A DNA stretch of 64,000 bases from the NCBI RefSeq assembly GCF_013167955.1, contig NZ_BLWF01000002.1:221185-285184 (forward strand). The letters run 5' to 3'. Both the position numbers and the translations under genes were made by a program. The DNA comes from Thermanaeromonas sp. C210 (GTDB taxonomy: Bacteria > Bacillota > DSM-521 > Neomoorellales > Neomoorellaceae). Positions 56,410-64,000 of the stretch are shown here, in pieces. Positions within the stretch are counted from its first letter, which is position 1, and the number at the start of each line of letters is the position of its first letter. The notes under the pieces are model-generated. The model worked only from the letters and a program-made list of their open reading frames with translations, did no database searches and was not told the DNA's origin.

Positions 56410-56868
56410 TCAGCCACCCGTTTCCCTGCTGGCAGAACTAATATTTTTATCCAACAATTGCCTAAAATGATATCCCACTTCCTTGCCATGGCAGCAAGGC
56501 TGCCCCGTCAGGTCCCACAGTACTACCCTGCCCCCGCCGCCTACCACCTCTGGTGGTTCCCAGTCCGGCCTCCCGTCGGGAGACAAAATCACCGTGCAGG
56601 CGGGGTAGGGATGGGCGAACCGGCTCAGAATGGCCCTGGTGTCGTCCGTAGAGCCCCTGTCTATTACCAGCAGTTCTAACCGCTGCCCCATAAGGGAGCT
56701 CCGCCACAGTATCTCCCGCATAATTCCTTCAATACATTCCTCTAAGTTCTGCACTATAAGCAGTAGGCAGATCCCTTTTCCTTTTTCCGGGGAACCTCTC
56801 CCTAACAAGGGGTAGACTAACATAATGAAGGCGGCCACGGCAATGCCAAAAAGTAGAACAAAGGCCAC
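56410..56868 (-). CDS. Small membrane-anchored protein resembling the start of a family 2 glycosyltransferase
   Basis: The 152-residue protein begins with one membrane helix (FVLLFGIAVAAFIMLVYPLL) and then a GT-A-like strand-helix-strand with the nucleotide-sugar signature LVIDRGSTDDTRAILSRFA at about 67-85. The rest (about 90-152) lacks a DXD motif and the acceptor half, so catalysis is unlikely by normal rules. It could be a degenerate glycosyltransferase or a regulatory nucleotide-binding protein. Its neighbours are the GGDEF gene downstream and, divergently, the zinc-ribbon gene. Confidence 0.6.
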   Translation of the reverse strand: MAFVLLFGIAVAAFIMLVYPLLGRGSPEKGKGICLLLIVQNLEECIEGIMREILWRSSLMGQRLELLVIDRGSTDDTRAILSRFAHPYPACTVILSPDGRPDWEPPEVVGGGGRVVLWDLTGQPCCHGKEVGYHFRQLLDKNISSASRETGG

Positions 56869-56993
56869 GGGGCATCCCTCCTGGTTTATCTTATGAGGAA
56901 ACGGGCCCTGCTGCTCCAGGAGTTCCCACTACCGCGGAGGTATGCCCCTGCCCAAGCTACACATACTTTAGGTGAGAGAGGTGGTGAACGAGG

Positions 56994-57158
56994 GTGGAAC
57001 CGGCCCCTGATGCCTGCCTGCGCTGTGGAGCCTCCACTAGTTTAATAAGCCGCATTTTAGGGGAAACCCCCGTCGAGGTCCCCTCCAAGGGCGTCCTCTG
57101 CCCCACCTGCTACCAGGAACTGGCGCCCGAGGAATACGCCCGATATTTTAGAACCTAA
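56994..57158 (+). CDS. 54-residue zinc-ribbon protein
   Basis: A short plus-strand gene in an otherwise minus-strand region. It starts at a GTG (56994-56996) behind GAGAGAGGTGG and encodes 54 residues with two CXXC pairs, ACLRCGAS at 7-14 and LCPTCYQE at 35-42, about 24 residues apart, enough for one zinc site. The tail is EEYARYFRT. The codon pattern looks coding and a TGA three codons upstream fixes the start. The layout recalls the sporulation sigma-G inhibitor Gin/CsfB, which has the same size and cysteine pairs, but similarity is too thin to name it. It converges on the phosphoglucomutase gene, ending six nt from its stop. Confidence 0.68.
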   Translation: MEPAPDACLRCGASTSLISRILGETPVEVPSKGVLCPTCYQELAPEEYARYFRT

Positions 57159-57164
57159 GATATT

Positions 57165-58568
57165 TCAAATCCTAAAAGTTCGCCGGATTTCCTCTTGGAG
57201 GCGGTGGAGGCTCTCATTACTCGGGGCCTCCACATACAGCCTAAAAAGCGGTTCCGTGCCCGAAGGCCGTAGCAAGGCCCAGCTGCCGTCGGCCATTACG
57301 ACCTTAAGGCCATCCATAGTTGAGCGGCTCACAACGGGGTGGCCGCCGAGCTCCTTCGGCTCAAAAGAGCCGAGCTCCTTCAGCACCCGCTCTTTAGTTG
57401 CCGGCGTCACGGGGAGGTCCAGGCGTTCGCTGAAAAGGGGGCCGTGTTTATCCATCAATGCCGCCAGCACTTCCTTCAAGGGGCGGCCGTACCGGGCCCT
57501 CGCTTCCGTCACCAGGGCTGCGGCCAGGATGCCGTCCTTCTCCGGGATGTGCCCCCGGATGCTAAGGCCCCCGCTTTCCTCACCTCCCAGGATACACCCT
57601 TTATGTAATAAAGCCTGGCCGATATATTTAAAGCCTACCGGGGTTTCCTCTACTTCCAGCCCATGGGCCCCGGCCAGACGGTCTAGGAGATGGGTAGTAG
57701 CTACCGTACGGGCCACCGGCCCCTTCAACCCCTTCCCTTCCACCAGGTGGGCCAAAACCAGAAACAGCACCTGGTTGGCGGTAATATAAGTGCCGTCGGC
57801 ATCAACCACCCCGAAGCGGTCGGCATCCCCGTCGAGGGCCAAACCCAAGTGGGCGCCTTCCTCCTTTACCCGGGCCGCCAATTCCTCCAGTACCCGCGCA
57901 CTGGGATCGGGCAGTTTACCGCCGAAGAGGGGGTCCCGCCAATTGTGGATCACCTTAACCTCACACCCCAGGGAGCCCAGCAGGGTTTCCAGGTAGCCTA
58001 TCCCCGCACCATAGAGGGGGTCGACTATCACCTTCACCCGGGCCTGCCGTATGGCCCGGACGTCCACCAGGGATAGGAGGTGGTTAAAATAGCTCTCCTG
58101 AGGGTCCAAGCTGCGCACCAGATCCTCTCGCCGGGCCGCCGCCAGTTCCTTCCGCCGGATGGTAGATGGCGCCCCAAGCCTCTTTTCGATGGCCCCGGTA
58201 ATATCGGGTGTGGCAGGGCCGGCGTAGGCGGGAATGAACTTAACACCGTTATACTCCGGCGGATTGTGGCTGGCGGTAAACATCAGGGCTCCGGCTGCGC
58301 CGTGGGCCTTAATGGCATAAGCAGTGACCGGCGTAGGCAAGGCCTTTTCGGGCAAGAGGACGGTAAAGCCGTTGCCGGCCAGAACTTCTGCGGCGACAGA
58401 CGCAAAATGCTCGGCCAAAAAACGGTGGTCGTAGCCGATGATCACCTGGCGGTTAGCAGTGGTTTCCAGAAGGTAGTCCGCCACGGCCTGGGCTACCCGT
58501 CGGACATTGGCAAAGGTAAATTCGTCCGCCGTAATGGCCCGCCAGCCATCGGTGCCGAACTTAATCAT
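57165..58568 (-). CDS. Phosphoglucomutase/phosphomannomutase family protein
   Basis: The 467-residue alpha-D-phosphohexomutase has the phosphoserine loop TASHNPPEYNG (about 97-107), metal-binding loop DGDADRFGVVD (about 241-251), sugar-binding GGEESGGLSIRGHI (about 325-338) and phosphate loop RPSGTEPLFRLYVE near the C-terminus. It interconverts hexose 1- and 6-phosphates; the glucose, mannose or glucosamine preference cannot be read with certainty. It follows the DUF421 gene and may supply sugar-1-phosphate for the envelope genes upstream. The ATG at 58566-58568 follows AGGAGGGA. Confidence 0.92.
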   Translation of the reverse strand: MIKFGTDGWRAITADEFTFANVRRVAQAVADYLLETTANRQVIIGYDHRFLAEHFASVAAEVLAGNGFTVLLPEKALPTPVTAYAIKAHGAAGALMFTASHNPPEYNGVKFIPAYAGPATPDITGAIEKRLGAPSTIRRKELAAARREDLVRSLDPQESYFNHLLSLVDVRAIRQARVKVIVDPLYGAGIGYLETLLGSLGCEVKVIHNWRDPLFGGKLPDPSARVLEELAARVKEEGAHLGLALDGDADRFGVVDADGTYITANQVLFLVLAHLVEGKGLKGPVARTVATTHLLDRLAGAHGLEVEETPVGFKYIGQALLHKGCILGGEESGGLSIRGHIPEKDGILAAALVTEARARYGRPLKEVLAALMDKHGPLFSERLDLPVTPATKERVLKELGSFEPKELGGHPVVSRSTMDGLKVVMADGSWALLRPSGTEPLFRLYVEAPSNESLHRLQEEIRRTFRI

Positions 58569-58583
58569 CGTGCAGTTCCCTCC

Positions 58584-59336
58584 TCACTTATCAACTTCTA
58601 CAGGACTTTCGGGTGCATCGGTGATGTCCACCGGATTGGTCAGATTGTCTTGCTTGAGGTTGACATAGAGGGAGCCGTTGCTGCGCAGAACGGCATAGTC
58701 TACTTGACTTACATCTCGAACTCCTTGGGCTTGCAGCTGCTCCAGCAGCCACTTTTCATCGAGGTGATTCTGCTTGAGGTTTTCAAAGAGGATCTCCCCG
58801 TCCACGATGATTTCCGTAGGCACACCTTCGTAGGCCGTAGGAAGGGAAAGGTCGGCCGGAGTGAGGGGCCTCTTCTGGGACTTCAAAAGGACGCTCAAAT
58901 TACCGTCGGGTTCCAAAATGGCATACTCTACATCCGCAATATCAAAGACATTTTTCTCCCGCAGCTGCATGGACAATTCATCAACATTATAGCGCATCTT
59001 GCGCATATTTTGTTCAAGTATCTTCCCGTTGTGAATGACCACCGTGGGTTCACCCGAAATGATTTTGCGGGCGGGCCTGCTCACTAGGGATATATAACCT
59101 GCTGCCCAGGTCAGGGCGGCAAATAGGGTGAGGCCCAGGAAATGCACCCATGTACTGTTAGGACTTAAATCCGTGGCCAGAACGGCCGCAATGCTTCCGA
59201 AGGTGATGCCGTTTACATATTCGAAAAAGGTAAGCTGGCCCACCTGTTGCTTGCCTAAAATGCGGGTATAGATTAGAATGGCTACGAAGGCCAAAAAGGT
59301 CTGCAACACAACCTCGATGGTCGCCACCACCATCAT
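58584..59336 (-). CDS. DUF421 (YetF-type) membrane protein
   Basis: The 250-residue protein has three membrane spans (about 10-30, 45-55, 65-85) followed by two copies of a small alpha/beta module. Its DUF421 signature is ISGEPTVVIHNGKILEQNMRK, and a second similar block is VPTEIIVDGEILFENLKQNH. Members occur widely in spore formers (YetF, YrbG, YkjA in B. subtilis). YetF is implicated in spore germination membrane function, but most roles are unknown. The first ATG follows GGGAGG. A 31-codon membrane-peptide gene ends 24 nt upstream. Confidence 0.9.
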   Translation of the reverse strand: MMVVATIEVVLQTFLAFVAILIYTRILGKQQVGQLTFFEYVNGITFGSIAAVLATDLSPNSTWVHFLGLTLFAALTWAAGYISLVSRPARKIISGEPTVVIHNGKILEQNMRKMRYNVDELSMQLREKNVFDIADVEYAILEPDGNLSVLLKSQKRPLTPADLSLPTAYEGVPTEIIVDGEILFENLKQNHLDEKWLLEQLQAQGVRDVSQVDYAVLRSNGSLYVNLKQDNLTNPVDITDAPESPVEVDK

Positions 59337-59360
59337 GTTACTTGCCTCCCGTATTAAGAC

Positions 59361-59456
59361 TTACAACAACTCGCGATTACTCAAGTATATTAAGACTCCG
59401 ATGCCCGCCCCTACAAAAACAAGAATGGCCAAGCCCTCGATTAAGAGGTCCCGCAA
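59361..59456 (-). CDS. 31-residue single-span membrane peptide
   Basis: A TTG at 59454-59456 lies eight nt after a perfect AGGAGG and opens a 31-codon frame. The peptide is MRDLLIEGL, one hydrophobic helix (about 9-25, AILVFVGAGIGVLIYL) and the short tail SNRELL. The ribosome-binding site, the clean amphipathic ends and the 24-nt gap to the DUF421 gene support a real small protein. It may assist the DUF421 protein in the membrane. No homologue is known to me, and a chance frame cannot be excluded. Confidence 0.55.
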   Translation of the reverse strand: MRDLLIEGLAILVFVGAGIGVLIYLSNRELL

Positions 59457-59520
59457 TTCTATCTCCTCCTGTGCTCCCAAACTCAAGTGTAGTATCCCCG
59501 CCTGGAGGTAAGAAATGCGA

Positions 59521-59549
59521 CAAAAAAGCACCGACCGTAAAGTCGGTGC
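59521..59549 (-). terminator. Terminator of the csaB-murJ-fabZ-wecA operon
   Basis: GCACCGAC (59549-59542 on the minus strand) pairs with GTCGGTGC (59535-59528) around a six-nt loop, followed by TTTTTTG. It lies 38 nt after the WecA-like stop codon. Confidence 0.9.
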
Positions 59550-59586
59550 CCCGATCCTCCATCAGGAGTTCCCTTATGAAAATGCC

Positions 59587-60651
59587 TTAAGAGTGAAAGG
59601 CATTATGTTCTTCTCCTTTACCAGGCTTCAGGCGATAACTCGTTACTCCCAGGCGGTTGCTGGCCCACACCACGGCGACGGACAGGAGGATTAAAATGAT
59701 CACCCCTTGATCGGTCGTCAAGCGAGTCAGCAGCACCGCACTGGCACCCAAGCATAAATTGACCAAATAAATGGCCAGCACGGCCTGTTTTTGCGTAAGA
59801 CCGTAGGCCATCAAACAGTGATGGAGATGGCCTTTATCGGGCTGAAAAATGGGGCGGCGGTTTAGGAACCGGCGGACAATGGCAAAGAAGGTATCCAGAA
59901 TAGGTATTCCCAAAATAAGCACCGGGATAAACAGGGAAATAACCGTGGCGCTCTTGGTCAGGCCCAGCACGGCCAGGGTGGCCAGGGTAAGGCCTAGAAA
60001 CATGGAACCGCTATCCCCCATAAAGATGCTGGCCGGGTAGAAGTTATAGGGCAAGAAGCCCAGGATGGAGGCCGCCAGGGCCAGGGCTAAAAAGGCCACC
60101 CGGGTTTCGCCCTCCAACCAGGCCACCACCGCCATGGTCACCGAGGCGATCAGGGCCGTGCCGGCGGCCAGGCCGTCCAGGCCGTCCACCAAATTGAGGG
60201 CATTGGTGACGCTTACCAGCCAGAATACCGTCACCGGAATGGCCAGCTTCCCTAAGAAAAGAAACCCGTCGAAGGGATTGGTTAAGAATTCCACCCTGGC
60301 CCCAAAAAGGGCCACCACCAGGGCGGCTGCCACCTGGCCAGCCAGTTTCCACCGGGGACTCAATCCCCGTATATCATCCACCAGCCCCACCACCAGAATG
60401 AGGCTTGCTCCCCATAGTAATCCCTGAAAGGAGGGGTAATACATACCCCCTGCCAGATACGCCGCCACGAAACCCGCGAAGATGGCCACTCCTCCCAACC
60501 GAGGCATTACTTTGTTGTGGACTTTACGCGGATCAGGACGGTCAAGAGCCCCGATCCGGGGCGCGACTCCTCTAAGGATGGGCGTTAACAGCACACTAAG
60601 ACTAAAGGCCAGCGCAATGGCCCAGACACTCACTTCCCAAGCCTCCCTCAA
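59587..60651 (-). CDS. WecA/MraY-family undecaprenyl-phosphate sugar-1-phosphate transferase
   Basis: The 354-residue protein has about 11 membrane spans. The conserved cytoplasmic motifs are [12 protein letters not shown] (about 47-58), the Asp pair in [26 protein letters not shown] (about 150-164), [13 protein letters not shown] (about 212-224) and the WecA-type His motif [15 protein letters not shown] near 275. The last motif favours UDP-GlcNAc over UDP-MurNAc-pentapeptide as donor, so it probably starts a secondary wall polymer or teichoic-acid linkage. The TTG at 60649-60651 overlaps the fabZ stop codon (TTGA). Confidence 0.93.
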   Translation of the reverse strand: MREAWEVSVWAIALAFSLSVLLTPILRGVAPRIGALDRPDPRKVHNKVMPRLGGVAIFAGFVAAYLAGGMYYPSFQGLLWGASLILVVGLVDDIRGLSPRWKLAGQVAAALVVALFGARVEFLTNPFDGFLFLGKLAIPVTVFWLVSVTNALNLVDGLDGLAAGTALIASVTMAVVAWLEGETRVAFLALALAASILGFLPYNFYPASIFMGDSGSMFLGLTLATLAVLGLTKSATVISLFIPVLILGIPILDTFFAIVRRFLNRRPIFQPDKGHLHHCLMAYGLTQKQAVLAIYLVNLCLGASAVLLTRLTTDQGVIILILLSVAVVWASNRLGVTSYRLKPGKGEEHNAFHS

Positions 60652-61079
60652 ACACCTATGGCAAAGATGAGCTCGCCTTCCGCCGCCAGCTCTTCTCCTA
60701 CCCAGGCCCGTCCCCGAGCTTTGCCTATCTTGCCTTTGACTTTGATAACTTCCGCTTCCAGCCGCAGAACATCCCCCGGTACGACCTGGCGGCGGAAGCG
60801 GACCTTATCCATGCCCCCGAAAAACACAATTTTCCCCCGCCACTCGGGCTGGCTTAAGATGGCTGCCGCTCCCACCTGGGCCAGGGCTTCTATGATGAGC
60901 ACCCCGGGCATGACCGGGTACCCGGGGAAGTGCCCGCTAAAAAACCATTCGTTGGCGCTGACATTTTTCAGACCCACCGCCCGCCGGCCAGCCTCGATCT
61001 CCTCCAACCGGTCCACCAGCAGAAAAGGATAGCGGTGAGGTAAAATCTCCTGGATGGCCGTAATATCCAGCCAAGACAT
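60648..61079 (-). CDS. fabZ: 3-hydroxyacyl-[acyl-carrier-protein] dehydratase FabZ
   Basis: FabZ removes water from 3-hydroxyacyl-ACP in fatty-acid elongation. The 143-residue hot-dog-fold protein has [13 protein letters not shown] with the catalytic His, [35 protein letters not shown] with the catalytic Glu, and [15 protein letters not shown]. The ATG at 61077-61079 lies six nt after AGGAG, and the ten extra codons of the longer frame are dropped. It lies between murJ and the WecA-like gene, unusual company for fatty-acid synthesis but seen in related Bacillota. Confidence 0.96.
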   Translation of the reverse strand: MSWLDITAIQEILPHRYPFLLVDRLEEIEAGRRAVGLKNVSANEWFFSGHFPGYPVMPGVLIIEALAQVGAAAILSQPEWRGKIVFFGGMDKVRFRRQVVPGDVLRLEAEVIKVKGKIGKARGRAWVGEELAAEGELIFAIGV

Positions 61080-61169
61080 CCTCCTCAGCTCCTGAGTACA
61101 AGCCGCCAAAGGGGCTAATAGATTCTATATTCGCTAATTCTGCTCCACTTCCTGCCCTTCAACGATTTT

Positions 61170-62744
61170 TTACTCCTGCCTGCGGCCCTTAAGCAACATA
61201 GCCTTGACCCATGTGACTTCCTCTACCCCTAAAAACCAGGCCAGGACCAGGAAGATGCCGGCCGACCCTGCGGTGACGGCAAGGACTCTCCCCGCCAACT
61301 CCCAGAGGCCCTGGAGGGGATTAAACAGGCCCAGCCAGCGGCCGCCCTGCCAGGTGGCCAAGCCCATGCCCCCCGCCGCCAACAAGGTGAGCCCTATGCT
61401 CCGCAGGAGGAACGATGGGTTGAGCTCCGGCAGGCGGCCCTTTAGAAAATAATAGAGGGTCAAAGCGTAAAAGGTGGCCGCCAGGGAGTTGGACAGGGCC
61501 AGGCCTCCATGCCCCAGGTGGCGGACCAGGACCGCGCTGAAACCCGCATTGAGCCCCACCGAGATTACGCCGGCCAGGGCCGGGGTCCGGACGTCCTCCA
61601 GGGCATAAAAGGAACGCATCAGGATGGGCTGTGCCGCCTGGGCCAGGAGGCCCCATGAGGCATAGTACACAACTTCGGCCGTCATGAGGGTAGCAGCCGA
61701 ACCGAAGGCCCCGCGCTCAAAGACGACGCGCACCAGGGGCTCCCGCAGGATAATTAACCCCGCCGCGGCGGGCACCACGGCGAGGGTCACCAGGGACAGC
61801 CCCTTCTGGGTGAGATGGGCCATAGCCTCCCGCCTTCCCCGCGCCGCCTCCTCCGATAGGGCGGGGAACACCGCCGTAGAGACGGCGGACACAAATACAC
61901 CCAGAGGAAGATTCACCAGGCGGATACCTACATCCAGGGCCGTAATGCTGCCCGGAGCCAGGTGCGAGGCGAAAAAGCGGTTGGTAGCCAGGTAAAGCTG
62001 GTTAACGGCGAGGCTGAAAATTACGGGAAGCAGGTATAAGCTCACTTTCCGTACTATCGGATGATGGTAGTCCAGCCTCCAGGTGTAGCGAAATCCCATG
62101 CGGTGAAGGTCGGGGAGTTGAACGGCCAAGAAGGCGACAAAACTTACCACCGTTCCCACGGCCAGGCCCTCGATGCCGTAGCGCGAACCGAAAAACAGGG
62201 CCGTTGCTATGATAATCAGGTTACTCAGGGCCGGCGCCAGGGCGGGGGACGTAAAGTAATTGCCCGCGTTGAGAATACCGCTTATCATCATACCCGTGCC
62301 CATAAAGGGAAGGGAGAGAAACATTATCCGGGTTAGCCGGGCCGCCAGCCCCTCTACCTCAGGTGGAAAGCCCGGGGCCAGCACCGGCACCAGCAGCGAA
62401 GCGGCGGCCATCCCCAAAAGGGCCAGGGTAGTTAAGGATAAAGCCGTCCAGCTCCCCAGGGCGCTGGCTACCCGCCAGCCCTCTTCCCTTTCGCCCCGCA
62501 CCAGGTAGGCCGTCAAGGTGGGAACCATAACGGTGAGAAAAGCCATGCCCAGGATAGTCTGCAGGAAATAAGGAATGGTGTAGGCCACCATGTAGGCGTC
62601 GGTGGCCGGGCCCGCACCGAATTGGGCGGCAATGGCCGCATCCCGCACAAAACCCAGAACCCGGCTCAGGAGGTTCAGCACCAGAACGATACCTGCGGCC
62701 CGCGCGAGGCGGGCTACAGCTCCTACCCTCACCTCACCGGCCAC
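61170..62744 (-). CDS. murJ: Lipid II flippase MurJ
   Basis: The 524-residue protein has 13-14 membrane spans and the MurJ/MviN pattern, which moves lipid II outward for peptidoglycan synthesis. Visible signatures include RVLGFVRDAAIAAQFGAGPATDAY near the start, FLSLPFMGTGMMISGILNA, LDVGIRLVNLPLGVFVSAVS, ALSEEAARGRRE and RSFYALEDVRTPALAGVISV, which is typical. The GTG at 62742-62744 starts right after the csaB stop codon. In this operon it may also serve a secondary polymer. Confidence 0.95.
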   Translation of the reverse strand: MAGEVRVGAVARLARAAGIVLVLNLLSRVLGFVRDAAIAAQFGAGPATDAYMVAYTIPYFLQTILGMAFLTVMVPTLTAYLVRGEREEGWRVASALGSWTALSLTTLALLGMAAASLLVPVLAPGFPPEVEGLAARLTRIMFLSLPFMGTGMMISGILNAGNYFTSPALAPALSNLIIIATALFFGSRYGIEGLAVGTVVSFVAFLAVQLPDLHRMGFRYTWRLDYHHPIVRKVSLYLLPVIFSLAVNQLYLATNRFFASHLAPGSITALDVGIRLVNLPLGVFVSAVSTAVFPALSEEAARGRREAMAHLTQKGLSLVTLAVVPAAAGLIILREPLVRVVFERGAFGSAATLMTAEVVYYASWGLLAQAAQPILMRSFYALEDVRTPALAGVISVGLNAGFSAVLVRHLGHGGLALSNSLAATFYALTLYYFLKGRLPELNPSFLLRSIGLTLLAAGGMGLATWQGGRWLGLFNPLQGLWELAGRVLAVTAGSAGIFLVLAWFLGVEEVTWVKAMLLKGRRQE

Positions 62745-63848
62745 CTATATTTCACCGCCCAAGGCGAGTCTCAGGGCCAGCTCTGCGTTGCAGCGGGCCA
62801 GGGGCCGCAGTTCGGCCACCGCCCGCTCCAGGCTCTCCTTGAGGTAACGTCCTTCGTAGAGAATCCTTTTCACCCTGCTTCCCAACTCTTCATATTCCAG
62901 CAGGGGAAGCTTTAAGTAGGGCTGTTCCACCTGCCGGCAGAAGGCCTCCACTTTGGGATCATAAGAGAGGCCGAGGAAGGGTATCCCCAACACGGCAGCC
63001 AAAATGAGGGCGTGCAGCCGCATTCCCACCAGCAAATCCAGGCAGCTTACGGCGCCGACTAGCTCTTCTAGGGTCAAGCGCTCCTTGACAACAACGGCCC
63101 GTCCCTGCATGAGCCGCTGGACCTGGCGTCCGGCCTCGACATCCCGGGGAAAATGAAAAGGAAGGAATACCACGTCCCACCCCTGGGCGATCAGGTCGTC
63201 GCCCAATCGCGCCAGCGCCTCCAGGGTTACCCCCAGCCCCTCCCACGGGCGTACCGCTATTCCTGCCAGGGGCCTCCGCCCTTCTTCCAGGCCGAGCTGG
63301 ACGAGTTTATGGCGTCCGGATTTTAGGTCCAAAGAACTCGGGTCCAAGCCAAGCACGGGGTCGGCCGTCACCCTGACGGAAGGGCGGCGCACTCCCATAC
63401 TCTGCAGGAGGGCCCTGGATTCGCTGTCGCGCAGGGTAATAAGCTGAACCTTATCCAGAACCCTCGCCGTCAGGCGGCGGGACCAGTTATGCCGTAAGGG
63501 TCCCAACCCCTGGGCATAAATCATGCGGGGCCGCCGAAGGAAGCGGGCCATTTCCAGGACTCCCAAATAATAAAGGAGGCTTTTAGCCCCGGTCACATCC
63601 TGCAAAAGGCTGCCTCCCCCGCTGATAAACAAGTTCACCCCGGACAGAGCACGGGCGATTTCCCCCGGCCGCCAGCGGTTAACGGCCTTTACGGGCAACC
63701 ATTTCTCTGTAGCAGGGGGATTAGAGGACAGGACAACGATCTCTACGTCGGGGTGTAGCCCGCGGAGGGCCTGGACCATACTGTAGAGAATGGCCTCGTC
63801 CCCGGCGTTACCGAAACCATAATAGCCGGAAACCATCACGCGCACCAC
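62745..63848 (-). CDS. csaB: Polysaccharide pyruvyl transferase CsaB
   Basis: CsaB adds pyruvate ketals to the secondary cell-wall polymer that SLH-domain S-layer proteins bind. The 367-residue protein has a GT-B-like fold with VSGYYGFGNAGDEAILYSMV at the start, FISGGGSLLQDVTGAKSLLYYLG (about 96-118), ADPVLGLDP, and MRLHALILAAVLGIPFLGLSY in the C-terminal half. The GTG at 63846-63848 lies ten nt after GGAGG, and the 22 extra codons overlap the gene upstream. A second GTG follows immediately. Its presence predicts an S-layer anchored by pyruvylated polymer. Confidence 0.92.
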   Translation of the reverse strand: MVRVMVSGYYGFGNAGDEAILYSMVQALRGLHPDVEIVVLSSNPPATEKWLPVKAVNRWRPGEIARALSGVNLFISGGGSLLQDVTGAKSLLYYLGVLEMARFLRRPRMIYAQGLGPLRHNWSRRLTARVLDKVQLITLRDSESRALLQSMGVRRPSVRVTADPVLGLDPSSLDLKSGRHKLVQLGLEEGRRPLAGIAVRPWEGLGVTLEALARLGDDLIAQGWDVVFLPFHFPRDVEAGRQVQRLMQGRAVVVKERLTLEELVGAVSCLDLLVGMRLHALILAAVLGIPFLGLSYDPKVEAFCRQVEQPYLKLPLLEYEELGSRVKRILYEGRYLKESLERAVAELRPLARCNAELALRLALGGEI

Positions 63849-63855
63849 TGCTTCC

Positions 63856-64000
63856 TTACCTCCCCGAACCGCCCGACAGCCTGGATGAGAAGGCCTTAAA
63901 GCTGTAAGCAACAACTAAGGTCGCCGCCCCCACCAGCAGGCCGAGCCACAAACCGTTAACAATGCGCACCAGGGATACTATCAGGGGGGTGTGGATATGG
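63856..64000 (-). CDS. C-terminal end of a membrane protein (partial)
   Basis: The frame enters from the right edge and ends at a TAA at 63856-63858, seven nt before csaB. The 47 visible residues hold one membrane helix (RIVNGLWLGLLVGAATLVVA) and a Ser/Gly-rich tail (FSSRLSGGSGR). The close spacing indicates it belongs to the csaB operon. In related genomes csaB is often preceded by a multi-span DUF5693 protein, which would fit, but too little is seen to identify it. Confidence 0.7.
   Translation of the reverse strand, partial: HIHTPLIVSLVRIVNGLWLGLLVGAATLVVAYSFKAFSSRLSGGSGR

Overview
The window looks like chromosome from a low-copy, GC-rich (roughly 58-60%) Gram-positive Bacillota, most likely a thermophilic anaerobe of the Moorella/Thermanaeromonas type. 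The grounds are gene content and order (whiA-yvcK-rapZ, uvrBA beside a MinJ-like PDZ protein, ctp, ftsEX, hpf-secA-prfB), frequent GTG/TTG starts behind strong Shine-Dalgarno sites, a K+-type membrane pyrophosphatase, sigma-54, and CsaB at the right edge. Genus is inference; no rRNA or tRNA gene is visible. Nearly every gene is on the minus strand, so transcription runs right to left. The exceptions are a three-gene plus-strand block (49097-52311) and one 54-codon gene at 56994.

Left edge (1-1258): an 817-nt group IIC intron on the minus strand, inserted just past the rnr terminator. It keeps its RNA ends and domain V but has lost most of its reverse transcriptase. 1259-8085: rnr, a CofE-like ligase, a cell-wall amidase, an HD hydrolase, a membrane pyrophosphatase and secG. 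8248-14221: the lower-glycolysis operon gap-pgk-tpiA-gpmI-eno, preceded by rpoN (sigma-54). 15850-20929: DUF1405 protein, acyltransferase, whiA, yvcK, rapZ and a Cof-type phosphatase. 21045-28473: uvrC, a stand-alone pyruvate-kinase C-terminal domain, uvrA and uvrB. 28535-33898: division and envelope genes (MinJ-like, S41 protease, EnvC/M23, ftsX, ftsE). 33985-38870: split transketolase, YitT protein, a winged-helix regulator and a radical SAM protein whose leader carries a striking tandem repeat. 39348-45027: prfB (with programmed frameshift), secA, a conserved hypothetical, hpf and a cold-shock gene.

The main accessory region is 45386-52311. A GntR regulator sits between a leftward unit (PuuD-like amidotransferase, DctM-like permease, 90-aa membrane protein) and a rightward unit (AtuA-family protein, DUF4387 protein, sodium:solute symporter). 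Near-identical 18-bp dyads lie in front of both units, so the locus reads as one regulated uptake and catabolism system of unknown substrate. This is my best candidate for an undescribed system.

The right part (52312-64000) has a DnaA-box cluster, comF and a ComFA-like helicase, a GGDEF cyclase, a truncated glycosyltransferase-like protein, a small zinc-ribbon gene, phosphoglucomutase, a DUF421 protein with an upstream 31-aa membrane peptide, and a cell-envelope operon (csaB, murJ, fabZ, a WecA/MraY-type transferase). Promoter, operator and terminator calls are by eye. Start codons were moved from the longest ORF wherever a Shine-Dalgarno site and family length supported it.
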